Translations under genes and position numbers: made by a program
Notes under the pieces: generated by a model
What the model was told of the DNA's origin: nothing
The model's input: the letters and a program-made list of their open reading frames with translations, nothing else
Database searches by the model: none
Source: Bin25 sp026709415
GTDB taxonomy: Bacteria > Bacteroidota > Bacteroidia > Flavobacteriales > Flavobacteriaceae
Reading direction: 5' to 3'
DNA: 64,000 nucleotides
NCBI GenBank assembly: GCA_965200045.1
Contig: OZ241330.1
Location: 1,426,001 to 1,490,000 of the forward strand
In this document: in pieces, positions 35,578 to 45,375 of the stretch
Numbering within the stretch: the stretch's first letter is position 1
Layout of the letters: each line of letters starts with the position of its first letter

Positions 35578-35945
35578 AGCCATTGAGTATATACACAGCA
35601 CTTTAAAGTCAGCAAAAACTTATGATGCATTTGTAGAGGATTCGGATAAAGCAATTGCTATATCTAAAAAACTTCAAGATATTGGTGAATCTATCAATGT
35701 AGTTTATGACATTGATAAAAAATTACAAAAGGAATATCCTAATTTACAATGGTCTAAAATGATTGGAATGCGAAACAACATTTCACATCGGTTTTTCCAA
35801 AGTAAACATGAGAATTGTGTGGAAAACGGCAACAGAACAGTTACGTTCTTTAGAAAATGAAGTTAGCCAGTTTGAAAACTTTATCATTTTTTATAGAAAA
35901 GGAAGTGATGACCAATCCAAATGGAATAAAGAAGAAACCATTTGA
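35525..35945 (+). pseudogene. HepT-like (DUF86) RNase toxin with a frameshift near the end
   Basis: The first frame gives helical HepT sequence (LGHIREAIEYIHSTL, DKAIAISKKLQDIGESIN) and the catalytic RNxxxH motif in GMRNNISHRFF. Right after it the frame goes wrong (QSKHENCVENG). The expected continuation VNMRIVWKTATEQLRSLENE is found one base away (to 35945). One extra base in the TTTTTCC stretch around 35792-35798 explains this. HepT toxins are HEPN RNases, so a frameshift just after the active site may have silenced the toxin. Confidence 0.65.
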
Positions 35946-36306
35946 TGCATTTAGATATGAAGTTAGACACTGATAGTGTAAATAAATGTGAAAAACAGGT
36001 GTTAAGAATAAGAACTCAATGTTTATTAAAGTTTTTAATAATATAAAATCGACAAAAAACTTCTAAAAGGTCTTGTCAATCCCATATAATGAAATCTAAT
36101 TTGGACTCTATGAATTTCAATGATAGGCTTCCATTTCTTTTTGAAAACCCACTTCATTAAAAGAAAATCTCTCCAAAACTTCATCCAAAAACAACCCCAA
36201 TGATGGCAAAGCTCACCAGGATGCCGACACCGCTAGAGAATACGATTTAAATCAGTCTAATGCAAGGTAAACATATGAGTCCCTTAAAAAGGAATAAAAC
36301 AAACTA
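35946..36306. other. Intergenic region, 361 bp, nothing recognised
   Basis: No coding sequence or RNA recognised between the HepT relic and the small gene at 36307. Confidence 0.3.
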
Positions 36307-36597
36307 ATGAAACGAGACAAAACATCAGTAAAAAAAGCATCCTTGAAAGAACAAAAAGAATTAGCCAATTATATTAGAGATTTCATAAAGAAAAATGGGG
36401 ATCCTTATGATGAGGTTCGGTTTGAATTTGATGTCGACGAGCGAAGAGATTGTTGGAATTGGATGAATTTTTTAGGGTTTGTTAATGATTTAGAAGAAGC
36501 CATAAAAAACAATAGTTTATATGAGAAAAAGGATTTAGAAGATTTAAGGAATATCACGAATCGTTTTTTTATTCAATATTATCAAGGTGAAAAATGA
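36307..36597 (+). CDS. Small protein encoded directly before Fic, possible antitoxin
   Basis: 96 residues, highly charged and helical (LKEQKELANYIRDFIKKNGD, FEFDVDERRDCWNWMNFLGFVNDLEEAIKNN). No family recognised. Its stop overlaps the fic ATG by 4 bp, so the two are translationally coupled. The small-upstream/Fic layout is that of toxin-antitoxin Fic pairs such as VbhA-VbhT. This partner lacks an obvious (S/T)xxxE(G/N) helix, and Fic itself carries one. An accessory or substrate role is as likely as antitoxin. Confidence 0.5.
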   Translation: MKRDKTSVKKASLKEQKELANYIRDFIKKNGDPYDEVRFEFDVDERRDCWNWMNFLGFVNDLEEAIKNNSLYEKKDLEDLRNITNRFFIQYYQGEK

Positions 36598-37493
36598 AGC
36601 ATTTAAAATCGTATGATGAAGATGAATTTTTAGAGGTGTTAAATTATTACAGACATTGTGTGTCCAAGGCTCCATTAATCGAATCGAGCATCATTAATTT
36701 ATTGATTGAAAATAGTACCAGAATAGAAGGAAGTACTTTGACGAATAAAGAGATTGAAAATATGTTGGAACATGGGATGACACCAAACAAGCCTGAAAAA
36801 CATAAAAATATGGTTAGAGATTATTCGGATGCTTTACTGTTTGTCGTGAAACATTATCAAAATAAAATTCCATTGTCGAAATCAATTTTAGAGCTTCTAA
36901 ACCATTATGTGATGAAAAGAAATGGAGAAGTCAAAAAACTGAAATCAGGAAGACTGATTGACACATCTACAGGAAAAATTAGAGATTATCAAGTGTCTTG
37001 GGGGAAATATCAATTCATGCACCATTCTAAGATTGAAAAGAATCTAGAATCAGCTTTGAGTTCAATAAATCATAGGGCTAGGTTGAAACAAAATACGATA
37101 GGCTCGTTTGAATTGGCTTTTAAAACGCATTACGATATCATATCGATTCATCCATTTGGTGATGGCAATAGTAGAACGAGTAGATTGTTAATGAATTATA
37201 TTCAAGGATGGTTCCGGGAACCATTGACCACTGTTTTATTTCAAAACATGTACGAATATAAAGAAGCACTCAAAATGTCTTGGGAATTACAAACGGTAGA
37301 TCCATTTATAAATTATATGTTTAACCACACCATTGATTTTTTTCGATTCATTGTAAATTTTTTGGAGATTGGAAAAGAGGTGGAAATAAAAAACGTGAAG
37401 TGGATAAAATCAACAGATATTGGGAAAGGTGGAAAATCAGTTTCATCAAAAAACCCTTCAGGTAAAGAACCACATGGAGAGACTAGAAAATGA
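36594..37493 (+). CDS. Fic-family protein with variant HPFGDGNSR catalytic loop
   Basis: 299 residues. The inhibitory helix near residue 43 is STRIEGSTLTNKE, and the catalytic loop near residue 183 is HPFGDGNSRTSRLL, with Ser in place of the second Gly of the canonical GNGR. That Gly lies in the anion hole that holds the nucleotide phosphates, so nucleotide preference or activity may differ (inference). The rest resembles the Fic protein at 25300 (HKNMVRDYSDAL versus HNNMVYDHYNAI), so the two belong to one subfamily. Coupled to the 96-residue gene upstream. Confidence 0.85.
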   Translation: MKHLKSYDEDEFLEVLNYYRHCVSKAPLIESSIINLLIENSTRIEGSTLTNKEIENMLEHGMTPNKPEKHKNMVRDYSDALLFVVKHYQNKIPLSKSILELLNHYVMKRNGEVKKLKSGRLIDTSTGKIRDYQVSWGKYQFMHHSKIEKNLESALSSINHRARLKQNTIGSFELAFKTHYDIISIHPFGDGNSRTSRLLMNYIQGWFREPLTTVLFQNMYEYKEALKMSWELQTVDPFINYMFNHTIDFFRFIVNFLEIGKEVEIKNVKWIKSTDIGKGGKSVSSKNPSGKEPHGETRK

Positions 37494-37866
37494 TATGACA
37501 TTTTAAAATAAACCAAGTAACAAAAGGCATAAATACAACCGAACATGAATCCTCTATAGCAAGAAAATAGACGATTATCAATGGATAAAAACAAATAGGA
37601 TTGAACGCGCTTTGCCATATTAATCTACCAGGTAAGATTTTATACCCTAGCAAAAATAATTTTGGTTTCTTTACAGAAGATGATAATTTTGGTTAGATTT
37701 GACTCTGAATTCACCAATAGTTACAACTGTTATTACACTACATTGGGATTCAACCATTTACCCAAAGTGCTAGTCGATTGACGTTGATTTTCTAGTGCAT
37801 TGACTCATATTCAATCCCCATCATTTGAATCTACTTATTGTCAATTTTATAAATCTAATTTAAATC
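37494..37866. other. Intergenic region, 373 bp, nothing recognised
   Basis: Spacer between the fic pair and the BNR-repeat gene; no coding sequence recognised. Confidence 0.3.
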
Positions 37867-40800
37867 ATGAGTAAAAAGTATTTCTATTACTTCTTAGCAT
37901 TGATTCTTACGTTTAGTGTAACAGATCTTTCAGGTCAACGAAACAAAAAGAAAGATGCTGATAAAGAAGAAGAAAAATGGCCTTTACAAGCCTTTCAATT
38001 CCGAAATGTTGGTTCCTCATTCCTCTCAGGAAGGATAGCAGATATTGCCATTAATCCTCATAACGAAAGCCAGTGGTATGTTGCTGTTGGTTCGGGGGGT
38101 GTTTGGAAAACGGATAATGCTGGAACAACATGGGCTCCGATTTTTGATGGAGAATCTTCTTATTCCACAGGCTGTGTCACGATTGACCCACATAATCCTT
38201 CGGTGATTTGGGTTGGAACGGGTGAAAATGTTGGTGGAAGACACGTGGGTTATGGTGATGGAATCTATCGCAGTGAAGACGGAGGAAAGTCATGGAAAAA
38301 TATGGGACTGAAAGAATCAGAACATATTTCTAAAATCATTGTTCATCCAGATGATACAAAAACACTTTGGATAGCAGCCCAGGGTCCACTATGGAAAAAA
38401 GGCGGTCAGCGCGGTCTTTATAAGAGTACCGATGGTGGAAAAACCTATCGAAGAGTTTTAGGAAATGATCAATGGACAGGCGTAACCGATGTCATCATAG
38501 ATCCAAGAAATCCTAATACACTTTATGCCGCAACATGGGATCGTCATCGGACCGTTGCTGCTTACATGGGAGGTGGTCCAGGAACTGGAATCCATCGATC
38601 CTATGATGGTGGTGAAACATGGGAAGAATTAACCAATGGACTACCTCAATCCAATATGGGTAAAATGGGCTTGGCTATTTCTTATCAAAAACCCGATGTG
38701 ATTTATGCTGCCATTGAATTAGACAAGCGTTCGGGGGGTGTTTTTAGATCGGAAGATCAAGGGAGTACTTGGAAAAAAATGTCCAATGCGGTTGCTGGTG
38801 GTACTGGGCCTCATTATTATCAGGAACTCTACACCTCACCTCATGAATTCGATCGATTATACTTGATGGATGTCCGAATCCAAACATCTGAAGATGGTGG
38901 AAAAACATTTACTCAACTACCCACAGAAAATGTACATAGTGATTTTCATGCCATTGCCTTTAAAAAAGACGATCCAGATTACATTTTAGTAGGAACAGAT
39001 GCCGGTATCTATGAAACATTTGATGGGGCTAAAAAATGGAAGTATTTTAAGAACATGCCTCTGACACAGTACTATAAAGTAGCCGTCAACGACAAAAAAC
39101 CTTTTTATCATATTTTTGGTGGAACTCAAGATAATGGTTCTTTAGGAGGGCCTGTGGCTACCAATGAACCTCAAGGAATTTCCAATAAATCATGGTATAA
39201 AACTCTTTTTGCAGATGGTCATCAATCGGCTACGGATCCTGAATTCAATGATATTATTTATGCGGAAACGCAACAGGGAGGATTACACAGAATTGACTTA
39301 ACGACGGGGGAACAAGTCTTTGTTCAACCACAAGCCAGAGAAGGAGAACCCCATGAGCGATTTAATTGGGATGCTCCCATTTTAGTGAGTCCACACAAAG
39401 CTTCAAGATTATATTTTGGATCTTATAGAGTGTGGAAATCTGAAAATAGAGGGGATAGTTGGGAACCTATTTCAGAAGATTTAACTCGGAATGAAGAGCG
39501 AGTAACGCTCCCCATCATGGGCAGACAACAAAGCATCGATAATGCTTGGGATTTGTATGCTATGTCAACATACAATACCATCACATCTATTTCTGAATCT
39601 CCACAGGTAGAGGGATTGATTTATATCGGAACCGATGATGGAATCATTCAGGTTACGGAGGACGGTGGTGAAAATTGGCGAAAAATAGTGGTGACTGAAC
39701 TTGGACTTGCCGAAAGAACATTCATTAACGATATCAAAGCAGACTTACATGACCCTAATACCGTTTATGTGGTATTAGATAATCATAAAGAAGGGGATTT
39801 GGAACCCTATATTTTTAAAAGTGAAGATCGAGGAAAAACTTGGAAATCAATAAAAAGTAATTTACCTAAAAGAACGCTCCTTTGGAGAGTTGTTCAGGAT
39901 CATGTTGATCCACAACTATTCTTTTTGGCCACTGAATTTGGTGTTTACACATCGCTTAATGGAGGGGAACGTTGGCAAAAACTACCAGGCACACCAACCA
40001 TTTCATTTAGAGATATTGTGATTCAAAAAAGAGAAAACGATGTTGTTGCTGCATCTTTTGGAAGAAACTTTTTTGTTCTTGATGATTATAGCGCCCTAAG
40101 AGGTTTTACCGAAGAAAATCTATCCAAAAAAGGAAAGCTGTTTAAACCAAGACCAGCCAAATGGTTTGTGCCGGTCAGTATTGCAGGAAATACAGGAGGC
40201 GATTATTATTGGGATAAAAATCCGGAATATGGTGCCGTATTTACGGTTCATCTTTCTGATGAATACCATACGTTGAAACAGGAAAGAACCAAACGGGAAA
40301 AAGAATTGGATAAAGAAAATAAAGATGTGCCATTTCCAGGTTGGGAACAATTAGATCAAGAAAAAATTGAAAAGGGAGCTCAGGTTATTCTTTCCATAGA
40401 AGATGAGAATGGTCATATCATTCGAAAGGTTTCAAAAAACCCTTCAAAAGGATCGACTCGGATTGCATGGGACTTACGTCACAACAGTACGTTTCCCATC
40501 AATGAAAACGCTAGTGGCAGTCAAAGCTGGAATGCTTCTGGCCCGTTGGTTCGTCCTGGAACATACGTTGCCAATCTCTACATTTCAGATAATAATGAAG
40601 TAACTCAGTTGGACGGACCAATTGAGTTTGAAGTCAAAAGAATTTATCCTGGAGTTTTAGAGGGTATCAATTTTGAGGATTATGAAGCCTTTAGAAAAAG
40701 ATTGGCCAATATAGTGACCACTAGTGAAACACTAGAAGATGCATTGGAAATTGCAGAATCTCGCATCAAACAAATGAAAGTCGCTATTGGTCGAACCAAT

Positions 40801-41133
40801 TTAAAACCTGGATCAGAAATTCATAAGACATTACTTTCTCTTGAAAAAAAGTCTAATGAATTCAATCGGCAACTGGAAGAAAGTGCTACCAAAAATGAAA
40901 TTGGAGAAAAAAATCCAGCAACGATTTCAAATCATATCTCGGTAGCATTTCGGGGTATGCGTGTAACTCATGGCCCTACAGAGCTACATAAACAAAGTTT
41001 ATCTATTGCAGAAAGTCTGATTGGAAAAGTTAAAGAATCGATTGAACAATTTGTCAATCAAGAAGTTCCTGCATTAGAAGAAGCATTAAAAGAAGCGGGT
41101 GCTCCTTATCTAAGGGGGCAAGGATTAGACTAG
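37867..41133 (+). CDS. Secreted BNR/VPS10-type beta-propeller protein
   Basis: 1088 residues with a signal peptide (MSKKYFYYFLALILTFSVTDLSGQ). It is built of many BNR/Asp-box repeats, for example SEDGGKSWKNMG, STDGGKTYRRV, SYDGGETWEEL, SEDQGSTWKKM, TEDGGENWRKI and SEDRGKTWKSI, forming one or two beta-propellers as in sortilin/VPS10 and xyloglucanase-like proteins. After about residue 740 it has a beta-rich segment and a C-terminal helical region (850-1088). This is a common Bacteroidota family without a firmly known activity; protein or glycan binding in the periplasm or outer membrane is likely. It is followed by a strong terminator. Confidence 0.85.
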   Translation: MSKKYFYYFLALILTFSVTDLSGQRNKKKDADKEEEKWPLQAFQFRNVGSSFLSGRIADIAINPHNESQWYVAVGSGGVWKTDNAGTTWAPIFDGESSYSTGCVTIDPHNPSVIWVGTGENVGGRHVGYGDGIYRSEDGGKSWKNMGLKESEHISKIIVHPDDTKTLWIAAQGPLWKKGGQRGLYKSTDGGKTYRRVLGNDQWTGVTDVIIDPRNPNTLYAATWDRHRTVAAYMGGGPGTGIHRSYDGGETWEELTNGLPQSNMGKMGLAISYQKPDVIYAAIELDKRSGGVFRSEDQGSTWKKMSNAVAGGTGPHYYQELYTSPHEFDRLYLMDVRIQTSEDGGKTFTQLPTENVHSDFHAIAFKKDDPDYILVGTDAGIYETFDGAKKWKYFKNMPLTQYYKVAVNDKKPFYHIFGGTQDNGSLGGPVATNEPQGISNKSWYKTLFADGHQSATDPEFNDIIYAETQQGGLHRIDLTTGEQVFVQPQAREGEPHERFNWDAPILVSPHKASRLYFGSYRVWKSENRGDSWEPISEDLTRNEERVTLPIMGRQQSIDNAWDLYAMSTYNTITSISESPQVEGLIYIGTDDGIIQVTEDGGENWRKIVVTELGLAERTFINDIKADLHDPNTVYVVLDNHKEGDLEPYIFKSEDRGKTWKSIKSNLPKRTLLWRVVQDHVDPQLFFLATEFGVYTSLNGGERWQKLPGTPTISFRDIVIQKRENDVVAASFGRNFFVLDDYSALRGFTEENLSKKGKLFKPRPAKWFVPVSIAGNTGGDYYWDKNPEYGAVFTVHLSDEYHTLKQERTKREKELDKENKDVPFPGWEQLDQEKIEKGAQVILSIEDENGHIIRKVSKNPSKGSTRIAWDLRHNSTFPINENASGSQSWNASGPLVRPGTYVANLYISDNNEVTQLDGPIEFEVKRIYPGVLEGINFEDYEAFRKRLANIVTTSETLEDALEIAESRIKQMKVAIGRTNLKPGSEIHKTLLSLEKKSNEFNRQLEESATKNEIGEKNPATISNHISVAFRGMRVTHGPTELHKQSLSIAESLIGKVKESIEQFVNQEVPALEEALKEAGAPYLRGQGLD

Positions 41134-41147
41134 ATTTTGATAATCAT

Positions 41148-41176
41148 AAAAAAGGGGTGATTTCACCCCTTTTTTT
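41148..41176 (+). terminator. Rho-independent terminator after the BNR-repeat gene
   Basis: GGGGTG-ATTT-CACCCC stem-loop, extended by flanking A/T pairs (A6 before, T7 after), 15 bp after the stop codon at 41133. The A tract on the other side could let it work in both directions, which suits the convergent fic gene at 41364. Confidence 0.9.
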
Positions 41177-41363
41177 GTTTTATGATTGGGGATCATATAT
41201 TGTTGTAATAACACTAAATTTTCTTGGATATTCAAAGATGAGTTTCATTTTATCGATAAGTTTTAAAGCTTTTGAAATATAATCAATGGATGAAGCGTTG
41301 AATTTGACAGACATACAAGACTAAATTTTAGAACAGTCCTATTCTTTGAGAACTTTATAATTT

Positions 41364-42440
41364 TTATTCACTCAACAGTTCAAACAATTTAATATTCAAA
41401 AACAAAGTTTCTCGTCCGATTTTATAAGATTTTAAAATGCCTATGTCTTCTAAACTCTTCAAATATCTAGAAGCTGCATGCCTTTGAACTAATCCTTTAT
41501 CAACTAAAAATTTTGCTTTACAATAAGGTTGTTCGAATAGCAGATAAATAAAATCTAATGAATAAAGTATGGAAAATAAATTGTTTTCCTTTATCTTATT
41601 TTGAGTTTGTTCCATTAATTCTTTGATGTTATTGATCTTTTTAACTGTGTATAATGCTGCTTCTTCAATACTCTTAAGTATGTATAAAATCCAAGGTTCC
41701 CATTCTTCATTTTCTGTAACATTCCTTAATCTTTTATAATACTCGTTTTTATTATCAACAATGTATTTGCTCAGATATAGTATTGGCCTATCAAGTAAAC
41801 CTTTTTCAACTAAGTAAAGGATGTTTATAATTCTTCCAGTTCTACCATTTCCATCAATAAATGGATGAATAGCTTCAAACTGATAATGCATTACTGCTAA
41901 TCGTACTAATACATCTATCTCCTCTTTATTATGCATGAACTGCTCGAGATTATGAAGTAAATTCCGAATAACATTTTCACCTTCTGGTGGAGCATATATT
42001 GTTTTACCGTTACTGACAATTTTGGTGCCTGGAGTGTTTCGTATATCAAAACTATTTTCCTTGATCGTTTGTACTATGCTTACGAATGAATTAGTTATAA
42101 GAGGTCTTTTACTCAAACTTTGGTATCCATTCCATAAAGCCTCTCTATATCTTAATACCTCTTTGGTATGTGGATCTATATTGTTTCTCTCAGATGAAAA
42201 TGCTTTGTAAAGACTATCATGTGTGGTCACTATATTTTCTATTTCCGAACTGTCCTTAGCCTCTTGTAATGTAATTGTATTTATTAGCATTGTTTGATTT
42301 GGTATTTCATTCCCTTTTCCTTTTAACTCTGCTAGAGCCCTAGAAGCTAACACTACAGCCTTTAGTACTTCTTTCGTTTCTACTTCTGAAGTAGGAGGTA
42401 ATAAAGGAATATTGTTGTAAGGAGTTTTTGGGTCATACAT
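41364..42440 (-). CDS. Fic-family protein with C-terminal winged helix (SoFic-like)
   Basis: 358 residues: a Fic_N-like start (PLLPPTSEVETKEVLKAVVLASRALAELKG), the inhibitory motif SSEIENIVTTHD (S-S-E-I-E-N fits (S/T)xxxE(G/N)), the canonical loop HPFIDGNGRTGRIINILYLV (about residue 195) and a C-terminal winged-helix-like domain (CKAKFLVDKGLVQRHAASRYLKSLEDIGIL). This is the architecture of stand-alone class II Fic AMP-transferases such as SoFic, a different subfamily from the two other Fic proteins in the window. A repeat array lies immediately upstream of its start. Confidence 0.9.
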   Translation of the reverse strand: MYDPKTPYNNIPLLPPTSEVETKEVLKAVVLASRALAELKGKGNEIPNQTMLINTITLQEAKDSSEIENIVTTHDSLYKAFSSERNNIDPHTKEVLRYREALWNGYQSLSKRPLITNSFVSIVQTIKENSFDIRNTPGTKIVSNGKTIYAPPEGENVIRNLLHNLEQFMHNKEEIDVLVRLAVMHYQFEAIHPFIDGNGRTGRIINILYLVEKGLLDRPILYLSKYIVDNKNEYYKRLRNVTENEEWEPWILYILKSIEEAALYTVKKINNIKELMEQTQNKIKENNLFSILYSLDFIYLLFEQPYCKAKFLVDKGLVQRHAASRYLKSLEDIGILKSYKIGRETLFLNIKLFELLSE

Positions 42441-42510
42441 GGCCTGTTAATAATTAAAAGTTATGTTTTTCTAAGGGTTACTAGTGAATCGCAAAAATAC
42501 GTTGTTTTAT

Positions 42511-42779
42511 CATCAAAAAAACTACTTATTTCTGGTATGTGTTGTTTGAAACGACATGTTTTTAGGATGTGTCGTAACATCATCAAAAAAACTACTTATT
42601 TCTGGTATATGTTGTTTGAAACGACATGTTTTTAGAACACGTTGATTTTGTTTGAAGAAATCGACATATCCGAGAAACGTGTCGATGGCATCGACATATG
42701 ATTGAAATGCATTGATTTTGTTCGAGATAATCGACATATGATTGAAATGCGTTGATTTTGTTTGAATGAATCGACATAT
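42511..42779. repeat. Nested tandem repeats (70-bp and 40-bp periods) upstream of fic
   Basis: Two 55-bp copies, 42511-42565 and 42581-42635, differ at one base and are 70 bp apart. They are followed by units of about 40 bp at 42641, 42681 (shortened to 30 bp), 42711 and 42751, each with GTTGATTTTGTTTGAA-like sequence then ATCGACATAT. A common core GTTG..TTTGAA..CGACAT is found in both families, so the array looks grown from one unit. It lies in the gap between two minus-strand genes. Confidence 0.8.
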
Positions 42780-42874
42780 TATACTACTGATGGATTATGT
42801 GGGTCATGAAAATTTTAGAAATTTATAACTCAAAGTAGCTTCTATAACTTTTGACAACATAAGTGTATCAAAGT

Positions 42875-43780
42875 TCACTGGAAACCTGTCTGGAATTGCG
42901 GCAACATGGAAATTTGTGTGTTGATTGGCCATGAATCAACATCAATAATAATCACATCATTTGAATTTTCGTTGAACTTGAAATTCAAATTTTCATAATC
43001 TGTATTGGAAACTCCTGAAAGCAACGTTTTTAAATAATCAGCATTGAGAATGAAATAAAACTCATGATCATTCCATTCAAGATTTTGAATGACAACGTTT
43101 CGTTGATATATCTCTCTTTTCCCATCAGTTTGGTCGTGGATTAAGTTGATATAGAATCGATTGTTTTGTACACTGAATTGAATCAAGTTTTCTGCAACAC
43201 TTTGATCCGCAACTGTTTTGTTGTATTTCAAAATTCTCATGATATCTACTTTTCGAATAGAAAAACCACTTGAGTAGTTTGTATGAAAAACTCTGTTGAT
43301 ATTAGGATATTTGATTTTGAGAACTTCCAATGGAAGCTCTCCTTGAGCACTGCCTTTGATCAAGAGTTTTAAATTGGAGTTTTCTTCTGGAATGATGTCT
43401 GTTGTAAAAATGATTTTTTTATTACGAAAGCACATGTCCGCAATCTCTTTTAGGTGTTTTGATGGCACATAAAACTGAAGTTGATGTTCTAAATGAGCAT
43501 TTTTGTTTTTTGCTCCAAGATCGGAGTTTTGAAATCTACATTTTCCAATAAGATGACCGTTGGTTGCATTAGCTTCTATTTGTCCATTTTGATATGCAAT
43601 CAGCTGAAGATGGTCGTATATTTTGCATTGATGACTCAAATAAAGATATGAACCAATTAACTCAATGACTTTTTTGATTTTTTGGCTTGAAACTTCTATT
43701 GTCCCAACAGATAAGTCTGTACCAATGCTATATGCTAAATTGTAATTAGCAACCTTCACAGTTGGATTTTTACTTTTCAT
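42875..43780 (-). CDS. DNA sliding-clamp-like protein (DnaN-related), divergent
   Basis: 301 residues, shorter than the usual ~370 of DnaN. Patterns suggest a bacterial beta-clamp fold: an early KIKKVIELIGSYL helix, IEANATNGHLIGKCRF (compare the I-AtDGhrLa motif), FYVPSKHLKEIAD, YPNINRVF, an ILNADYLKTLL helix and a final short strand before ISMLP. Very weak conservation suggests an accessory or phage/plasmid-type clamp rather than the chromosomal DnaN. It lies between the repeat array and a broken AAA ATPase. The family call is from spaced motifs only. Confidence 0.5.
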   Translation of the reverse strand: MKSKNPTVKVANYNLAYSIGTDLSVGTIEVSSQKIKKVIELIGSYLYLSHQCKIYDHLQLIAYQNGQIEANATNGHLIGKCRFQNSDLGAKNKNAHLEHQLQFYVPSKHLKEIADMCFRNKKIIFTTDIIPEENSNLKLLIKGSAQGELPLEVLKIKYPNINRVFHTNYSSGFSIRKVDIMRILKYNKTVADQSVAENLIQFSVQNNRFYINLIHDQTDGKREIYQRNVVIQNLEWNDHEFYFILNADYLKTLLSGVSNTDYENLNFKFNENSNDVIIIDVDSWPINTQISMLPQFQTGFQ

Positions 43781-43926
43781 ACTTCTTCAAGTTAGGAGTA
43801 TAACAAAACAATGGTAATCATCAAGCAAGAATCATTGATTAAAATGAGAATTATATACCAAGGAGGCCAAAGCACAACTAAAAATAGTTCAATTCAGAGA
43901 ATGATCATTCTATTAACTTAGTCGGT

Positions 43927-45174
43927 ATGAGTTCAGAAAAAAGAATTATGGTTTCGGATCGAGGAAGAGCCCATTATTTTCATGGAAGAGAACAAGAAAT
44001 AGATGCTTTCGAAGATGTTTTAGAATTATCGAAAGAAAACAAAAAAGGTCATTCGATGCTAATACAAGGGCCCCCTGGTGTTGGCAAAACGGCTTTATTA
44101 AGAGAACTTGAAAAAAGAGGATCAAAACTTGGTTGGACCATTGCCAAAATGGAATTCGAAGCGTTATCGAATGTGAATGAATTACATCATGTTTTGATTG
44201 GTGAAAAGGAATATGAAAAAAGATCCCAAGAAGTCAATGCGAATATCAAAGTAGCGAAAGGTTCGATGCGTTATGATAGGACGGAACGAACGGTTTCAAA
44301 AATTATTAGAACGATCAGTAAACCACTAATCTTGGTTTTAGATGAAGCTCAAATGATTTGTGTTGGTCGCGCCATTGAAAGTCCCGAAATAAAAAAAATA
44401 GCTGAATTGTTTGATCAGTTGCATAATATCGAATTAAAACACGGATTAGTTTTTTTAATCGCTGGGTTAAGTGACACACGAAGTATTTTCAAAGAATTTA
44501 AAATATCAAGATTTAGTGATGGTTGTGTAATTAATCTAAGTACATTAGATAGAGAGGCAGAAAACAAAATCTTGAAAGATTATTTGGTTCAAGGAGCTAA
44601 TGTTGATGCGAATGATCCGAGTTTGAAAGATTGGATGGATTAAATGTCTAGAGAAACATATCAATGGGCAGCACATCATGTTTCATGTTATGGACAAGTG
44701 GCGTCTAAAAAAGTGAATCTAAATGGGGGTCGATTATCTAGTAGTTTATTATTCGAAGTCTTAAGGGAATCTCGTTGTAAAAAAAACAATTATTACAATG
44801 GACGTTTTGAAGAGTTGGAAGCATCAGAAAGGGCCTCCATATTCAATGCCCTATTTGAAAATGAAGAAAAAGAGAATGTGATTGTTGGATTTAAAGTTAA
44901 ATCAGATTTTAAAACCAATCCGATGATTGAGCATCCTGAAAAAATGTTTCAAGAAGTGGTTTCTAGAGGGATTATCCAAATCCGTAGAGATGGATTTTAT
45001 CAAATTCCGATTCCACCTTTAAGGACTTGGATGCTCCAAGAATATGAAAATTATTTAAAAACCATGAATGAGAAACCAAGTCAGAAGGTACAACAGTTAA
45101 TCGCTTCGATTCAATCACCAGAAGCAATGAAATCGAATCATCAAAAGACAACAGAATCATGGTCGTGTTTATAA
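43927..45174 (+). pseudogene. AAA ATPase, paralogue of the 33786 gene, interrupted by one TAA
   Basis: Two same-frame halves (43927-44643 and 44644-45174) are divided by TAA at 44641-44643. The first has YFHGREQEIDAFEDV, Walker A GPPGVGKTALL, Walker B LILVLDEAQMI and the sensor-like FLIAGLSDTRSIFKEF. The second continues SRETYQWAAHHV (compare TKETHQWPHHIM in the paralogue) to the C-terminal domain (GIIQIRRDGFYQIPIPPLRTWML). The order and motifs match the 372-residue ATPase at 33786. One stop is the only visible damage. Confidence 0.75.
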
Positions 45175-45375
45175 ACACGATGTCCCAATGATGAACAAAG
45201 AAGGGAACTTAATCCATCAAATGACCAAAAGAAAAACTACTTTCGGTCGACGGTCATTTGATCACTGAAGAATAAAATCAGTTGGTGCTAGATCCTGATT
45301 TGGAAATAATATACCACTTTATTACATAACCCATTTAAATTGATTATTGTTAGTTGGAAAAGAGAAAATGGAGAC

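Noticed and set aside
42511..42779. CRISPR array
   Set aside because: Units of 40 and 70 bp are contiguous or share sequence across the whole period; there are no unique spacers of constant length and no cas genes.
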